Assembly (NCBI GenBank): GCA_012026885.1 | Contig: VEPL01000025.1 | Coordinates: forward strand, 420,595 to 484,594 | DNA from: Betaproteobacteria bacterium | Lineage (GTDB): Bacteria; Pseudomonadota; Gammaproteobacteria; Burkholderiales; Rhodocyclaceae | Length of the DNA: 64,000 bases | Direction: 5' to 3' | In this document: positions 10,215-18,255 of the stretch, piece after piece | Layout: every line of letters starts with the position of its first letter | Position numbering within the stretch: position 1 is the stretch's first letter | The notes under the pieces: generated by a model | Told to the model about the DNA's origin: nothing | The model's database searches: none | What the model saw: only the letters and a program-made list of their open reading frames with translations | Translations under genes and position numbers: made by a program

Positions 10215-11302
10215 TTCGTGGCAGTTGTGACGACCCGCACCGGGTCGCCGTCGGCAAGGAAGCCGCCGCCTGTCGCCACCACGCGTGCCTGCGCATCCAG
10301 CCCCGAGACGATCTCGATGCGCTCGCCGAGGCGGCGGCCGGTCACCACCTTGGCCTGCGCCACGCGCGCCTGCTCGCCGTCGCCCGCGAGGCGGAAGACA
10401 TAGGCGAAGCCGTCGCGCAGCACGACTGCCGATTGCGGCAGGGTCAGCGCCGGGGCGCGTCCCAGTTCGAACTCGCCGCGCGCGAACATGCCGGCCCGCA
10501 CGGCTGCGGTCGACGCCGGAATATCGACGAAAACCAGCCCGTTGCGCGTCTGCGGATCGACGCTCGGGGCGACCCGGCGCACTGTGCCGCGTACCGTTGC
10601 GCCATCCGGGCCGATGAGCGTGGCAGCGCCGCCGGCCATGATGCGGGCGAGGTCGGCGGCGGGGACTTCGGCGCGCCATTCGAGGCGACCGCCGCGGATC
10701 AGGCGGAAAAGCTCCTGGCCGGGCTGGGTCAGCGAGCCGACGGTCGCGTCGCGCGCCGTGATGATGCCGTCGTCCGGCGCCAGCACGCGGGTCTTGCCCA
10801 GCTTCAGCTCGGCTGCCTGCTGGCGGGCGCGGGCCGCGGCCAGGCGGGAATTGGCGGTGTGCTCGGCGGTCTGGTACTGGGTCTGCAGCTGGGCGCTGTA
10901 GAAGCCCTTTTCGCGCAATTCCCTCGCCCGCACAGCATTGGCCTTCGCTTCGGCAGCGGTCGCTTCCAGCTCGGCGACGGCGGCGCGGGTTTCGGCTGCC
11001 TCGCTGGCCACCGTGTCGTCGGCGATGCGGGCGAGCACCTGCCCCTTCTTCACGGCATCACCGACATCGACCTCGACCGCGGTGATGCGGTAGTTGGCGA
11101 TCTCGGGGCCGATCACCGCCTCCTGCCAGGCGACGACATTGCCGTTGGCAGCCAGCGTGCGCGGCCAGTCCTCCGCCTGCGGCGCAACGGCAGTCACCGT
11201 CAGCGCCGGCTTGCCGGCCGGCGCCGCGGCCTTGGGCGGCGGTGCGTCGCCGCAGGCGGCGAGTGCAAGCGCGAGGAGGAGCAGGGGAAATGGTTTCAGC
11301 AT
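10211..11302 (-). CDS. RND periplasmic adaptor (membrane fusion) lipoprotein
   Basis: This is a 363-residue AcrA/HlyD-type adaptor. The signal peptide ends in a lipobox (LALAAC, Cys at residue 17), so it is probably anchored in the inner membrane by lipid. The lipoyl-like half motifs flank a helical hairpin: NYRITAVEVDVGDAVKKGQ near residue 70 and GIITARDATVGSLTQPGQ near 185. The hairpin of about 90 residues is rich in Ala and Glu. Beta-barrel and membrane-proximal domains follow. Its stop overlaps the start of the RND pump gene, so the two are translated together. The gene is first in the operon. Confidence 0.92.
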   Translation of the reverse strand: MLKPFPLLLLALALAACGDAPPPKAAAPAGKPALTVTAVAPQAEDWPRTLAANGNVVAWQEAVIGPEIANYRITAVEVDVGDAVKKGQVLARIADDTVASEAAETRAAVAELEATAAEAKANAVRARELREKGFYSAQLQTQYQTAEHTANSRLAAARARQQAAELKLGKTRVLAPDDGIITARDATVGSLTQPGQELFRLIRGGRLEWRAEVPAADLARIMAGGAATLIGPDGATVRGTVRRVAPSVDPQTRNGLVFVDIPASTAAVRAGMFARGEFELGRAPALTLPQSAVVLRDGFAYVFRLAGDGEQARVAQAKVVTGRRLGERIEIVSGLDAQARVVATGGGFLADGDPVRVVTTATK

Positions 11303-11375
11303 GGTCGCGTTATTGACCGAAGAGTCAGTATTGAAAGCGCCGGGGCCGTATGGTTCCCCGGCGTTTGCCGGTCGC

Positions 11376-12480
11376 TCAGACGCCCTGCTTCAAACTCGCC
11401 TCGATGAAGCCGTCGAGGTCGCCGTCGAGCACGGCCTGGGTGTTGCCGACCTCGTAGTTGGTGCGCAGGTCCTTGATGCGGCTCTGGTCGAGCACGTAGG
11501 AGCGGATCTGGTGGCCCCAGCCGATGTCGGACTTGGCATCCTCGAGCTTCTGCTGCTCGGCCTGCTGCTTCCTGAGTTCGTGCTCGTAGAGGCGGGCGCG
11601 CAACATCTTCCAGGCCTCGTCGCGGTTGCGGTGCTGCGAGCGGTCGTTCTGGCACTGGACGACGATGTTGGTCGGCACGTGCGTCAGGCGCACCGCCGAG
11701 TCGGTCTTGTTGATGTGCTGGCCGCCGGCGCCGGAAGCGCGGAAGGTGTCGGTGCGCACGTCGGCCGGGTTGATGTCGATCTCGATCGAGTCGTCGACTT
11801 CCGGGTAGACGAACACCGAGGTGAAGCTGGTATGGCGACGGGCGTTGGAATCGAAGGGCGACTTGCGTACCAGGCGGTGGATGCCGGTCTCGGTGCGCAG
11901 GGTGCCGTAGGCGTAGTCGCCGTTGAACTTGACGGTGGCGCTCTTGATGCCGGCCACGTCGCCTTCCGATTCTTCCATCACTTCCACGGTGAACCCGCGT
12001 TTTTCCCCGAATTTCAGGTACATGCGCAGCAGCATCGCGGCCCAGTCCTGGGCCTCGGTGCCGCCGGCGCCGGCCTGGATTTCCAGGAAGCAGGGCGACG
12101 GATCCTGCGGGTTGTTAAACATGCGGCGGAACTCGAGGGCGGCCACTTTCTGCTCGACCTCGGCGGCATCGGCCTCGACCGCATGCAGGGTGTCGTCGTC
12201 GTTCTCGTCGCGGCCCATCTCGAACAGCTCGCGGCCGTCCTTGAGGCCGCCATCGACCGCTTCCAGCACGAGGACGACGTCCTCCAGCGACTTCTTCTCG
12301 CGGCCCAGATCCTGGGCGCGCTTGGGATCGTCCCAGATCTTTGGGTCTTCCAGCTCCTGGTTGAGGAGGGTCAGGCGTTCACGCTTGTGATCGTAGTCAA
12401 AGATACCTCCGCAGCTCGGCGGCGCGCTGCGCCAGGTCGTCGAGCTGGTTGGAGATGCTGTTGAGTTGTTCCGCTTCCAT
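11376..12480 (-). CDS. prfB: peptide chain release factor 2, with programmed +1 frameshift
   Basis: The gene is in two frames, joined at the classic RF2 autoregulatory site. ATG at 12478-12480 opens 27 codons ending in TAT CTT, then an in-frame TGA at 12397-12399. Reading must slip +1 to GAC and continues for 340 codons to 11376. The product is 367 residues (E. coli RF2 is 365). Seen in it are the SPF codon-recognition tripeptide ([14 protein letters not shown]) and the GGQ peptidyl-hydrolysis loop ([15 protein letters not shown]). It ends translation at UGA and UAA. A longer uninterrupted frame from 12587 exists but lacks the RF2 N-terminus. lysS, its common neighbour, is absent. Confidence 0.96.
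12396..12412 (-). promoter_or_regulatory. RF2 programmed frameshift signal
   Basis: On the coding strand the site reads CGGAGGTATCTTTGAC: an internal Shine-Dalgarno-like GGAGG three bases before the slippery CTT, then TGA followed by C, the weak stop context. This matches the conserved bacterial prfB frameshift element, by which low RF2 lets ribosomes shift and make more RF2. Confidence 0.93.
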
Positions 12481-12610
12481 GCCGGTTTCCGTGTCGCAAA
12501 ATCGAAAGACGCGATTATACCGGCTGACCGCTCACCTGCCGGCGCTTGACCGCCAGCGACAGATGCGTGATCGTTCGCATCCGTCATCGCTGCTTCGTCG
12601 GAGGGAGCCC

Positions 12611-13624
12611 TTGGCTTCGGAGACCTTCCTCGCCACTTTCGGCCTCGTCGGCCTGCGCTTGGTCGAACTGAACGGCATCGACCCGCGCGCCTTCGCCGCG
12701 CAGCTCGGCATCGACCCGGCCAACCCGCCCGCGGCCGGCAGCCGCCTGCCCAGCAGCCTGCTCGATCGCGGCTTCGCGCGCGCCGTCCACCACATTCCCG
12801 ACCCCGCCTTCGCGCTGCGCGCCGGCGACTGCTGGCATCCGTCGCACCTCGGCACTGTTGGCTACGCCTGGCTGTCGAGCGGCTCGCTGCATACCGCGCT
12901 CAAGCGCCTCACGCGCTACATCCGCATCATCGGCCAGCGCATGTCGAGCCGCCTCGAAGAAGGCGGCGATGGGTTGCGCTACGTGCACGTCACCGGTCGC
13001 GGCGATACGCCGGTAGGGCACGCGATGGCCGATTTCCACCTGGCGCTGGTCCTCTCGCTGTGTCGCAGCAACTATGGGCCCACCCTGCGGCCGCTGCAGG
13101 TCACGCTGCGCCGTCCGCCACCGGCCGATCCGGCGCCCTGGCATGACTGTTTCGACTGCCCGGTCGAATTCGGCGCCGCCGAGGACAGCTTCGCGCTGGC
13201 CTGGCATGTTGCCGACTGGCCGCTCGCCACGTCCAACCACGAGCTGGCGGTCACCTGCGATACCCTGTTGCAGCAGCAGCTCGCCGAGCTCAAGCGCGAC
13301 GACCTCGAATCGCGCTGTCGCGCCTGGCTGCTCGAGCAGCTCACCTCCGGCGAGCCGCTCGACGAAGAGCTCGCTCGCGCGCTGGGCATGAGCGTGCGTT
13401 CCCTGCAGCGCCGCCTCGGCGAAGCCGGCCTCAGCTACCGCGGCCTGCTCGAGCGCACGCGACATGAACTGGCGCTGCGCTACCTCGACGATCCGACCAA
13501 GTCGGTCACCGAGATCACCTTTCTGCTCGGCTTTTCCGAGCAGAGCGCCTTCAGTCGTGCCTTCAAGCGCTGGAACGGACAGTCGCCGGTGACCTGGCGC
13601 GAGGAACGCCGGCGCGTCGGCTAG
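12611..13624 (+). CDS. AraC-family transcriptional regulator
   Basis: This is a 337-residue regulator. The N-terminal two thirds match the arabinose-binding-like domain of the OruR/ArgR-type AraC subgroup (PF12625), with [20 protein letters not shown] near residue 95. The C-terminal domain carries two helix-turn-helix units, [23 protein letters not shown] and [20 protein letters not shown]. The TTG start at 12611 is chosen because GGAGGG lies six bases upstream and the domain begins at once ([13 protein letters not shown]). An ATG at 12563 is possible, and a longer frame from 12449 overlaps the prfB start. The gene diverges from prfB, and a pair of 18-bp direct repeats follows its stop. Confidence 0.9.
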   Translation: MASETFLATFGLVGLRLVELNGIDPRAFAAQLGIDPANPPAAGSRLPSSLLDRGFARAVHHIPDPAFALRAGDCWHPSHLGTVGYAWLSSGSLHTALKRLTRYIRIIGQRMSSRLEEGGDGLRYVHVTGRGDTPVGHAMADFHLALVLSLCRSNYGPTLRPLQVTLRRPPPADPAPWHDCFDCPVEFGAAEDSFALAWHVADWPLATSNHELAVTCDTLLQQQLAELKRDDLESRCRAWLLEQLTSGEPLDEELARALGMSVRSLQRRLGEAGLSYRGLLERTRHELALRYLDDPTKSVTEITFLLGFSEQSAFSRAFKRWNGQSPVTWREERRRVG

Positions 13625-13641
13625 CGCCCTCCGTCGCAATC

Positions 13642-13680
13642 TGGCGCCTACGGTCAAGCGATTGGCGCCGCCGGTCAAGC
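13642..13680 (+). promoter_or_regulatory. probable AraC-type operator: two 18-bp direct repeats
   Basis: TGGCGCCTACGGTCAAGC (13642-13659) and TGGCGCCGCCGGTCAAGC (13663-13680) agree at 16 of 18 bases and start exactly 21 bases apart, two helical turns. This is the geometry of AraC-family half-sites. The second copy ends at the -35 position of a possible promoter whose -10 is TACATT (13700-13705, spacer 17). A weaker third copy may begin at 13622. Confidence 0.65.
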
Positions 13681-13690
13681 CGGACTCTTC

Positions 13691-13715
13691 GCGTGTCGCT
13701 ACATTGGTGACACGC
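13691..13715 (+). repeat. inverted repeat in the leader of the gene at 13732
   Basis: GCGTGTC and GACACGC are perfect 7-base arms 11 bases apart, covering the probable -10 and transcription start. It could be an operator or form an RNA hairpin just before the ribosome binding site AAGGAG at 13720-13725. Confidence 0.5.
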
Positions 13716-13731
13716 AAACAAGGAGTCCATC

Positions 13732-14031
13732 ATGCTCATCACCATCAATTCTCCGGAAGGAACTCGTCGTGGCGCCGAGCCGGAATCCGGCATCAAGGAT
13801 GACGTCACGCTGGTGCGTTCCCTGCTCGTCACGCTGGCTGCCGAGCGGATCGTCGGTCATGCCCGCGTCACGCTGACTGTCGATCTCGCCAACGTCGATG
13901 CCCGCAAGCTGGTTGCCATCGCCCGGCAGCTGCGCGAACTCGATCTCGAGCCGCCGGTTGTCGTGCGATCCGAGGGCGGCATTGGTGCCACCGTACATAC
14001 GCTATCGACTGCCGCTTCACGCGGCAGTTGA
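13732..14031 (+). CDS. hypothetical protein, 99 aa, probable target of the AraC regulator
   Basis: I do not recognise the family. The protein is soluble, 99 residues, with an N-terminal strand (MLITINSP), a Leu-rich helix (LVRSLLVTLAAERIVG), a beta strand (ARVTLTVDLANVD) and a helix-strand end. The alternating pattern suggests a small alpha/beta fold. The ribosome binding site AAGGAG lies six bases before the ATG. It is the first gene after the AraC-type repeats, and a Lar-like zinc ribbon gene follows after 25 bases, so both are probably one regulated transcript. Confidence 0.7.
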   Translation: MLITINSPEGTRRGAEPESGIKDDVTLVRSLLVTLAAERIVGHARVTLTVDLANVDARKLVAIARQLRELDLEPPVVVRSEGGIGATVHTLSTAASRGS

Positions 14032-14056
14032 GCGGGCAGTATCGAGAAGGCACATC

Positions 14057-14260
14057 ATGAACCCGCCTCCGACCCATCTCGCTGACCCTTGCCCCTTCTG
14101 CCTCTCCGGGCAGACCGAGTTCCTCCAGGCCGAGCGCGACCGCTGGTTCGTCGCCTGCCACGACTGCGGCGCCACCGGCCCGGTAGACAGCTCGCCGCTA
14201 CGCGCCCACTCGACCTGGGCGGTTCTTTCGGCGGCCCGCCGCGGTGGAGTCAGCGAGTGA
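14057..14260 (+). CDS. Lar-like zinc ribbon protein
   Basis: This 67-residue protein has the pattern of the Lar restriction-alleviation family (PF14354): DPCPFC near residue 10, then WFVACHDCGATGPV and a C-terminal Trp in an amphipathic helix (HSTWAVLSAARRG). The two CxxC pairs would bind one zinc. Phage Lar proteins modulate type I restriction, but most chromosomal members have no known role. No restriction genes are seen in this window. It follows the gene at 13732 by 25 bases. Confidence 0.75.
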   Translation: MNPPPTHLADPCPFCLSGQTEFLQAERDRWFVACHDCGATGPVDSSPLRAHSTWAVLSAARRGGVSE

Positions 14261-14293
14261 GCCGCGCCCGGCTGAAGCCGCGGCGCGCAGCGC

Positions 14294-14914
14294 TCAGTTG
14301 AGTTCCGGGTCCCGGAAGAACTTGGTGCCGCCGACGGTGAGGGTCGCCGACAGGCCGTTCTGCGTCAGCTGGTACAGGTAGACGCCGGGCGCCACCGAGG
14401 CCGCGCCGCTGAACATGCCACCCTGGCCGCCGGCCATGGCCGAGACGTTCGCCTGGGCACCGAATTCCCAGCCCTGGTTGATGAAGTTGCGCAGCGCCTG
14501 CTGCGTGGCGAAGACGAAGATCAGCCGGTTCTGGCTGACCCCGAAGCCGAGTCCACCCTGGACCTGTGCCATGCGCATGAAGGTCTGGCGGCCCGAGAGG
14601 TTGTTGACCACCAGGCCCTTGCCGGTGGTGCCGCCGGCGAAGAACATCTTGACGCCGAAAGTGCTGAACACCGCGTAGCCGGCGGAACGTTCGACCGCGC
14701 GGCGGGCGCCGGGGGCGATCTCGTAGAGCCCGGCGAGCGACTCGTGCGCCAGTTCGCGTACCTGCTGCCGGCCCTGGACGATAGCGGCATCGGTCGGATG
14801 CAATTCACCTTCGACAGTGTTTTCGACCTTGTCGAGCGGATTGGTGAATTGCGCGAAGGCGGGGGTGGCGGCCAGGCAGAACGCGGTCGCGGCAAGTGAT
14901 AGGGTCTTCTTCAT
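14294..14914 (-). CDS. SYLF-domain (Ysc84-like) exported lipid-binding protein
   Basis: This is a 206-residue protein with a signal peptide (MKKTLSLAATAFCLAATPAFAQ). The rest matches the bacterial Ysc84/SYLF family: SAGYAVFSTFGVKMFFAGG near residue 80, GKGLVVNNLSGRQTFMRMAQVQGGLGFG near 100, and a C-terminal strand series ending in a YLYQLTQNGLSATLTVGGTKFF region. SYLF domains bind phosphoinositides in eukaryotes; bacterial members are periplasmic or outer-membrane associated with unclear roles. It stands alone, convergent with the zinc ribbon gene. Confidence 0.85.
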   Translation of the reverse strand: MKKTLSLAATAFCLAATPAFAQFTNPLDKVENTVEGELHPTDAAIVQGRQQVRELAHESLAGLYEIAPGARRAVERSAGYAVFSTFGVKMFFAGGTTGKGLVVNNLSGRQTFMRMAQVQGGLGFGVSQNRLIFVFATQQALRNFINQGWEFGAQANVSAMAGGQGGMFSGAASVAPGVYLYQLTQNGLSATLTVGGTKFFRDPELN

Positions 14915-15087
14915 GGTCTCGGTCCTCGTTGGGTTGCCACCGCATGGGGGCGCGGCGGCACGATGGCATTGTAATATTTTCTAAAGGGCGTTGCTTGCGA
15001 CGGGGCAACCGAATGGCATGCATCCATCCTGCGGCGCCTTGGCACACGCCGCAGAAGGATCGGGGCTGCGTCCGGGGAAACCGGACG

Positions 15088-15405
15088 TCAGAACCGACCG
15101 GGCCGGTTGACCGGGCCGCCGCGATTGGCCGGGCCGGTATTGCCGATGGCGCCCGGCTGGTTGATACCGGGGTCGCGAGCGCCAACGCCGGGTGCGCCTA
15201 CGCCCGGTGCACCCACGCCGATATTGCCGACAGCGCCGGGCTGGTTGATGCCGGGGTCGCGTACGCCGACCCCGGGTGCGCCGACAGGGCGCGCGACACA
15301 ACCCTTTGGAATCCCGACCTCCTTGCAATAGACCACGGCACCAGCGCTCGGGGCGAAAAGGACGCACCCCAGGCTGGCAATGGAAATGGCGATGGACGGC
15401 TTCAT
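15088..15405 (-). CDS. small exported Gly/Pro-rich repeat protein
   Basis: This is a 105-residue protein with a signal peptide (MKPSIAISIASLGCVLFAPSAGA). A short Cys-containing segment (VVYCKEVGIPKGCVARPVGAPG) is followed by a Gly/Pro/Asn repeat region in which the unit DPGINQPGA plus GN occurs twice, separated by GVGAPGVGAPGVGAR. No Trp or Tyr follows the first segment, so the region is likely disordered and exported. Similar short proteins with a YCxxxGxPxGCVxRP motif occur in proteobacteria without known function. The gene is alone; 188 bases upstream hold nothing I can identify. Confidence 0.7.
   Translation of the reverse strand: MKPSIAISIASLGCVLFAPSAGAVVYCKEVGIPKGCVARPVGAPGVGVRDPGINQPGAVGNIGVGAPGVGAPGVGARDPGINQPGAIGNTGPANRGGPVNRPGRF
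15149..15282. repeat. 50-bp direct repeat inside the Gly/Pro-rich gene
   Basis: Two copies (15149-15198 and 15233-15282) of a 50-base unit coding for GAPGVG(A/V)RDPGINQPGA lie 84 bases apart, which is 28 codons. They differ at a few, mostly third, positions, so the duplication is not very recent. Confidence 0.75.
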
Positions 15406-15593
15406 GTGCTGGCTCCTCGATGAATCACTACGCAGGCTGGCAGTGCCGTCGATGCCTGGCGCCGCCGGATCGGTTGCGGCCGGAATTCCCGGCGCTCGTT
15501 CGGTCGCCACGACAGGTTAGCAGTGTCCCGGCGCAATGTCATATCCACCCGGAGACCTCGCGGAACCGACTACCCGGGGAGGTGCCGGGCGGG

Positions 15594-16970
15594 CTAACCC
15601 AGTTCCCTGAACAGTGCGCGGTAGAGATCGCGCAGCCAGCGCCGTTCCTGCGGCCCGGTTGGCGCGTCACCATAGCGGGCACGCTCGAACAGCCAGGTCA
15701 GCTCGGTGGCCTGCGGGCGCAGGTGGGGACGGAACTCGGTGGCTTCGGCGAGGAATTCGCGGGCGTTCGCGGTCGGCCGGCGCGGGGTTTCGCGCAGTGC
15801 GAAGAGGCGCTCCATCGCCGCGTAATACTGCGCGGCACCATCGGTGCCCGCAGCGCCGGCGTCGAAGGACACCAGCCGCAGGTAATCGAGGCGGGTGCGC
15901 AGCCAGGTGACCGCCCGCACCTCGCGCAGCAGCAGGGCCAAGGCCGCGAGCAGCGCCACCGCGATCAGCGCGAGCAGGGCGGCGGCGATTTCCTTGCGGT
16001 GTTCCTTCAGCCATTCGCGCAGGCGCTCGATCAGGTCTTCGATCTCGCGCTTGAGCGGGGAACAGGTCTTGCCGACCCAGTCTCCGGCGTCGGCCAGTTG
16101 CTCGATGAGCCCCGACTGCCAGGCGGGCATGCCCGGGCGGCCGGCCGCCTCGCGCATCGCCGCGCTGCCCGGCCAGCCCCACTGCGGCATCAGGTCGCCG
16201 GGGCCACCCTCGAGCGGTTCGCCGTTGCCGGCCATGCCGCCGCCCTGGCCGCCCGACTGGCCGGAGCCGGGCCGCTGTCCCGCCTGTCCCGGATCGTCCG
16301 GCTTGCCGGCGAGGCCGGGGGGCGTCGGCTGGCCCCAGGACGAGCGCAGGTGCAGCCAGTTCGGTTGCGGGGTCGCCATGTATAGGGCGCCGGCCAGCGC
16401 CAGGATGAGGATGGTCGCGGCGGCGATGGCCAGCCCCTGGCCGGCGGCGGCTGGGCTGCCGAGGCTGGCGGCACGGATGTCCTCGGCGCGCCGGCTGACC
16501 TGCTCGGATACGAGGGTGAAGACGACGGCGACGATGTAGGGGACGAGATAGAACAGCATCGTCCAGTCGGCGCGATGGTGGGCCGCGGCGAACATGACCA
16601 TGACGACCGAGACGAGCAGGCCGAAGTGCAACTGGCGGCGCGTCGTCGTGACGCAATTCATTGCCGCCTGCAGGATGGCGAGGATGTAGACGCCGGCGCG
16701 CGGGAAGCCCCACACCGGGATGACGATGAGCACGGTGAGGACGCCGCCGACCAGGAGGACGATCTTCTGCTGTCCGCTGCCGCGCTCGTCGGCGATGCCA
16801 CGCTGGCCGTAGCCGACCAGGGTCGTCCAGGCGAAGACGGCGGTCCAGACAATGACCTCGAAGCCGAAGATGCCGAAGCGGATGTCGAGGAAGGCGTTGC
16901 AGGTGACGGCCAGCACCAGCGAGGCCCAGAGGCCGAGGTAGGCGGGAAGATGGGTGAGCGGCGCGTTCAT
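15594..16970 (-). CDS. TgpA-like membrane protein with DUF4129 but no visible transglutaminase domain
   Basis: This is a 458-residue membrane protein. About six hydrophobic helices fill residues 1-210 in the style of the DUF3488 part of TgpA. A Gly/Pro/Gln-rich linker follows (about 225-275), then an amphipathic helix, one more TM helix (about residue 340), and a DUF4129-like end with ERLFALRETPRRPTANAREF and LTWLFERARYGD. In TgpA a transglutaminase core with Cys-His-Asp sits between these parts; here the middle is low-complexity and shows no such triad. It is the last gene after moxR and DUF58, overlapping the latter by three bases. Confidence 0.75.
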   Translation of the reverse strand: MNAPLTHLPAYLGLWASLVLAVTCNAFLDIRFGIFGFEVIVWTAVFAWTTLVGYGQRGIADERGSGQQKIVLLVGGVLTVLIVIPVWGFPRAGVYILAILQAAMNCVTTTRRQLHFGLLVSVVMVMFAAAHHRADWTMLFYLVPYIVAVVFTLVSEQVSRRAEDIRAASLGSPAAAGQGLAIAAATILILALAGALYMATPQPNWLHLRSSWGQPTPPGLAGKPDDPGQAGQRPGSGQSGGQGGGMAGNGEPLEGGPGDLMPQWGWPGSAAMREAAGRPGMPAWQSGLIEQLADAGDWVGKTCSPLKREIEDLIERLREWLKEHRKEIAAALLALIAVALLAALALLLREVRAVTWLRTRLDYLRLVSFDAGAAGTDGAAQYYAAMERLFALRETPRRPTANAREFLAEATEFRPHLRPQATELTWLFERARYGDAPTGPQERRWLRDLYRALFRELG

Positions 16971-18253
16971 CGGTTGAACAGGCGGACGAGGTCGTCGCGG
17001 TGACGCACGGTCACGCAGTGGGCGCCGAGGTCGAGCAGGGCGGCGGCCATCGTCGCCGCATCGGCCGGCGTCGCGGCCAGCGGATTGCCGGGCGGCGCGA
17101 AGCCCGGGGTTTCGAAGACGATGGCGAGCAGGTGCAGTTGCCGGGCGCGCAGCGTCGATAGCGCGCGCAGGGTTTCGTCCCAGTCGCCGGCGGTGCCGGA
17201 CAGGAAGACGACGACCGTCTCGCCGCGCACGCACTGCGGGCCGAGGTCGTCGAGCAGGCGGGCATAGGGCGTCGCGCCGTCGGCGGCGATCACTGCCAGC
17301 TCGTCGAGGATGGACTGGAAATGGCGGTCGCCGCTGCCGGGCAGGCCGCGCAGCGAGCGGCTGCCGTCGCCAGCGAGGCGCGTGCGGATGTTCTGGCCGC
17401 AGGCGAAGCGGGCGATCGAGGCGGCGATGCGTACGGCGACCTCGAAAGTGGCGTCGCGACCGCTCCCGACGTTGGCCGCTGCCGACTGGTCGATGGCCAG
17501 CGTCAGGCAGGCCGAGGCGAGCGGCTCGAACTCGCGCACCATCAGTTCATTGACGCGGGCGGTGGTCGGCCAATGCACGTGGCGCGGGTTGTCGCCGCGC
17601 CGGTATTCGCGCAGCCCGGCGAACTCGGCGGCGCCGGTGCCCTCCGGCAGCAGGTAGCCGCCCCGATGGACCTGGCTGGGGGCGCCGCGCAGCGGCAGGT
17701 CGAGGATAGCGAACACTTCAGGATAGATGGTCAGCGTGCGGATGCTGTCGGCGGCGGTGGTGCGCGCCTCGGTCAGGCCGAGCGGGAATCCCGAGGCCAA
17801 GCCCACCGGGCCGAGCTGGTAGAAGCCGCGTTTCTCGCAGGCGACGCGCACGGCGAACTGCTGGCGCCGGCGGCCGGGCAGGAAGGCGAGCAGGCCGAGC
17901 ACCTGGGCGCCGCCGCGGCCCTCGGGGTCGGCGCTGCCGACGAAGGGCAGGCGGTCGACCAGCTCGACCATGAAACGCGGCTGCCAGCCGTGGTTCTCGA
18001 CGCTGACCGCGAATTCGATGGCTTCGCCCTCGGTGGCGCGGACCGGGCCGCTGCGCGTGACCGTCAGCCCGCGCACCAGCCAGCGCGGCCACAGGAAGCC
18101 GGTGGCCAGCGTCGCGACGAGCAGCGCCGGGACGAGCCAGACGAAGGGCTGGGCACGGTTGATGGCGGCCAGGTAGGCGACCGCGGTCAACGCCGCCAGG
18201 ATGGCGATTTTGCGATGCGTGCGCAGCCAGTCGGGGCGGGCTTCGGCGGCCAC
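16967..18253 (-). CDS. DUF58 domain protein
   Basis: This is a 428-residue protein with two N-terminal TM helices (about residues 15-55), a beta-rich extracytoplasmic-style region, and the DUF58 core LREYRRGDNPRHVHWPTTARVNELMVREFE near residue 225, followed by a von Willebrand A-like fold (LTLAIDQSA). DUF58 proteins are partners of MoxR ATPases. I take GTG at 18251-18253 as the start, two bases past the moxR stop; no ATG is available near the TM segment. The stop overlaps the start of the TgpA-like gene. Confidence 0.88.
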   Translation of the reverse strand: MAAEARPDWLRTHRKIAILAALTAVAYLAAINRAQPFVWLVPALLVATLATGFLWPRWLVRGLTVTRSGPVRATEGEAIEFAVSVENHGWQPRFMVELVDRLPFVGSADPEGRGGAQVLGLLAFLPGRRRQQFAVRVACEKRGFYQLGPVGLASGFPLGLTEARTTAADSIRTLTIYPEVFAILDLPLRGAPSQVHRGGYLLPEGTGAAEFAGLREYRRGDNPRHVHWPTTARVNELMVREFEPLASACLTLAIDQSAAANVGSGRDATFEVAVRIAASIARFACGQNIRTRLAGDGSRSLRGLPGSGDRHFQSILDELAVIAADGATPYARLLDDLGPQCVRGETVVVFLSGTAGDWDETLRALSTLRARQLHLLAIVFETPGFAPPGNPLAATPADAATMAAALLDLGAHCVTVRHRDDLVRLFNR

Positions 18254-18255
18254 GT

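Noticed and set aside
12481-12587. N-terminal extension of prfB from an ATG at 12587 that needs no frameshift
   Set aside because: The extended N-terminus has no RF2 similarity, while the ATG at 12480 gives the conserved RF2 start and the full frameshift signal.
15149-15282. Possible CRISPR-like or tandem repeat array
   Set aside because: Only two imperfect 50-bp copies, in frame within a Gly/Pro-rich gene; there are no spacers and no cas genes.
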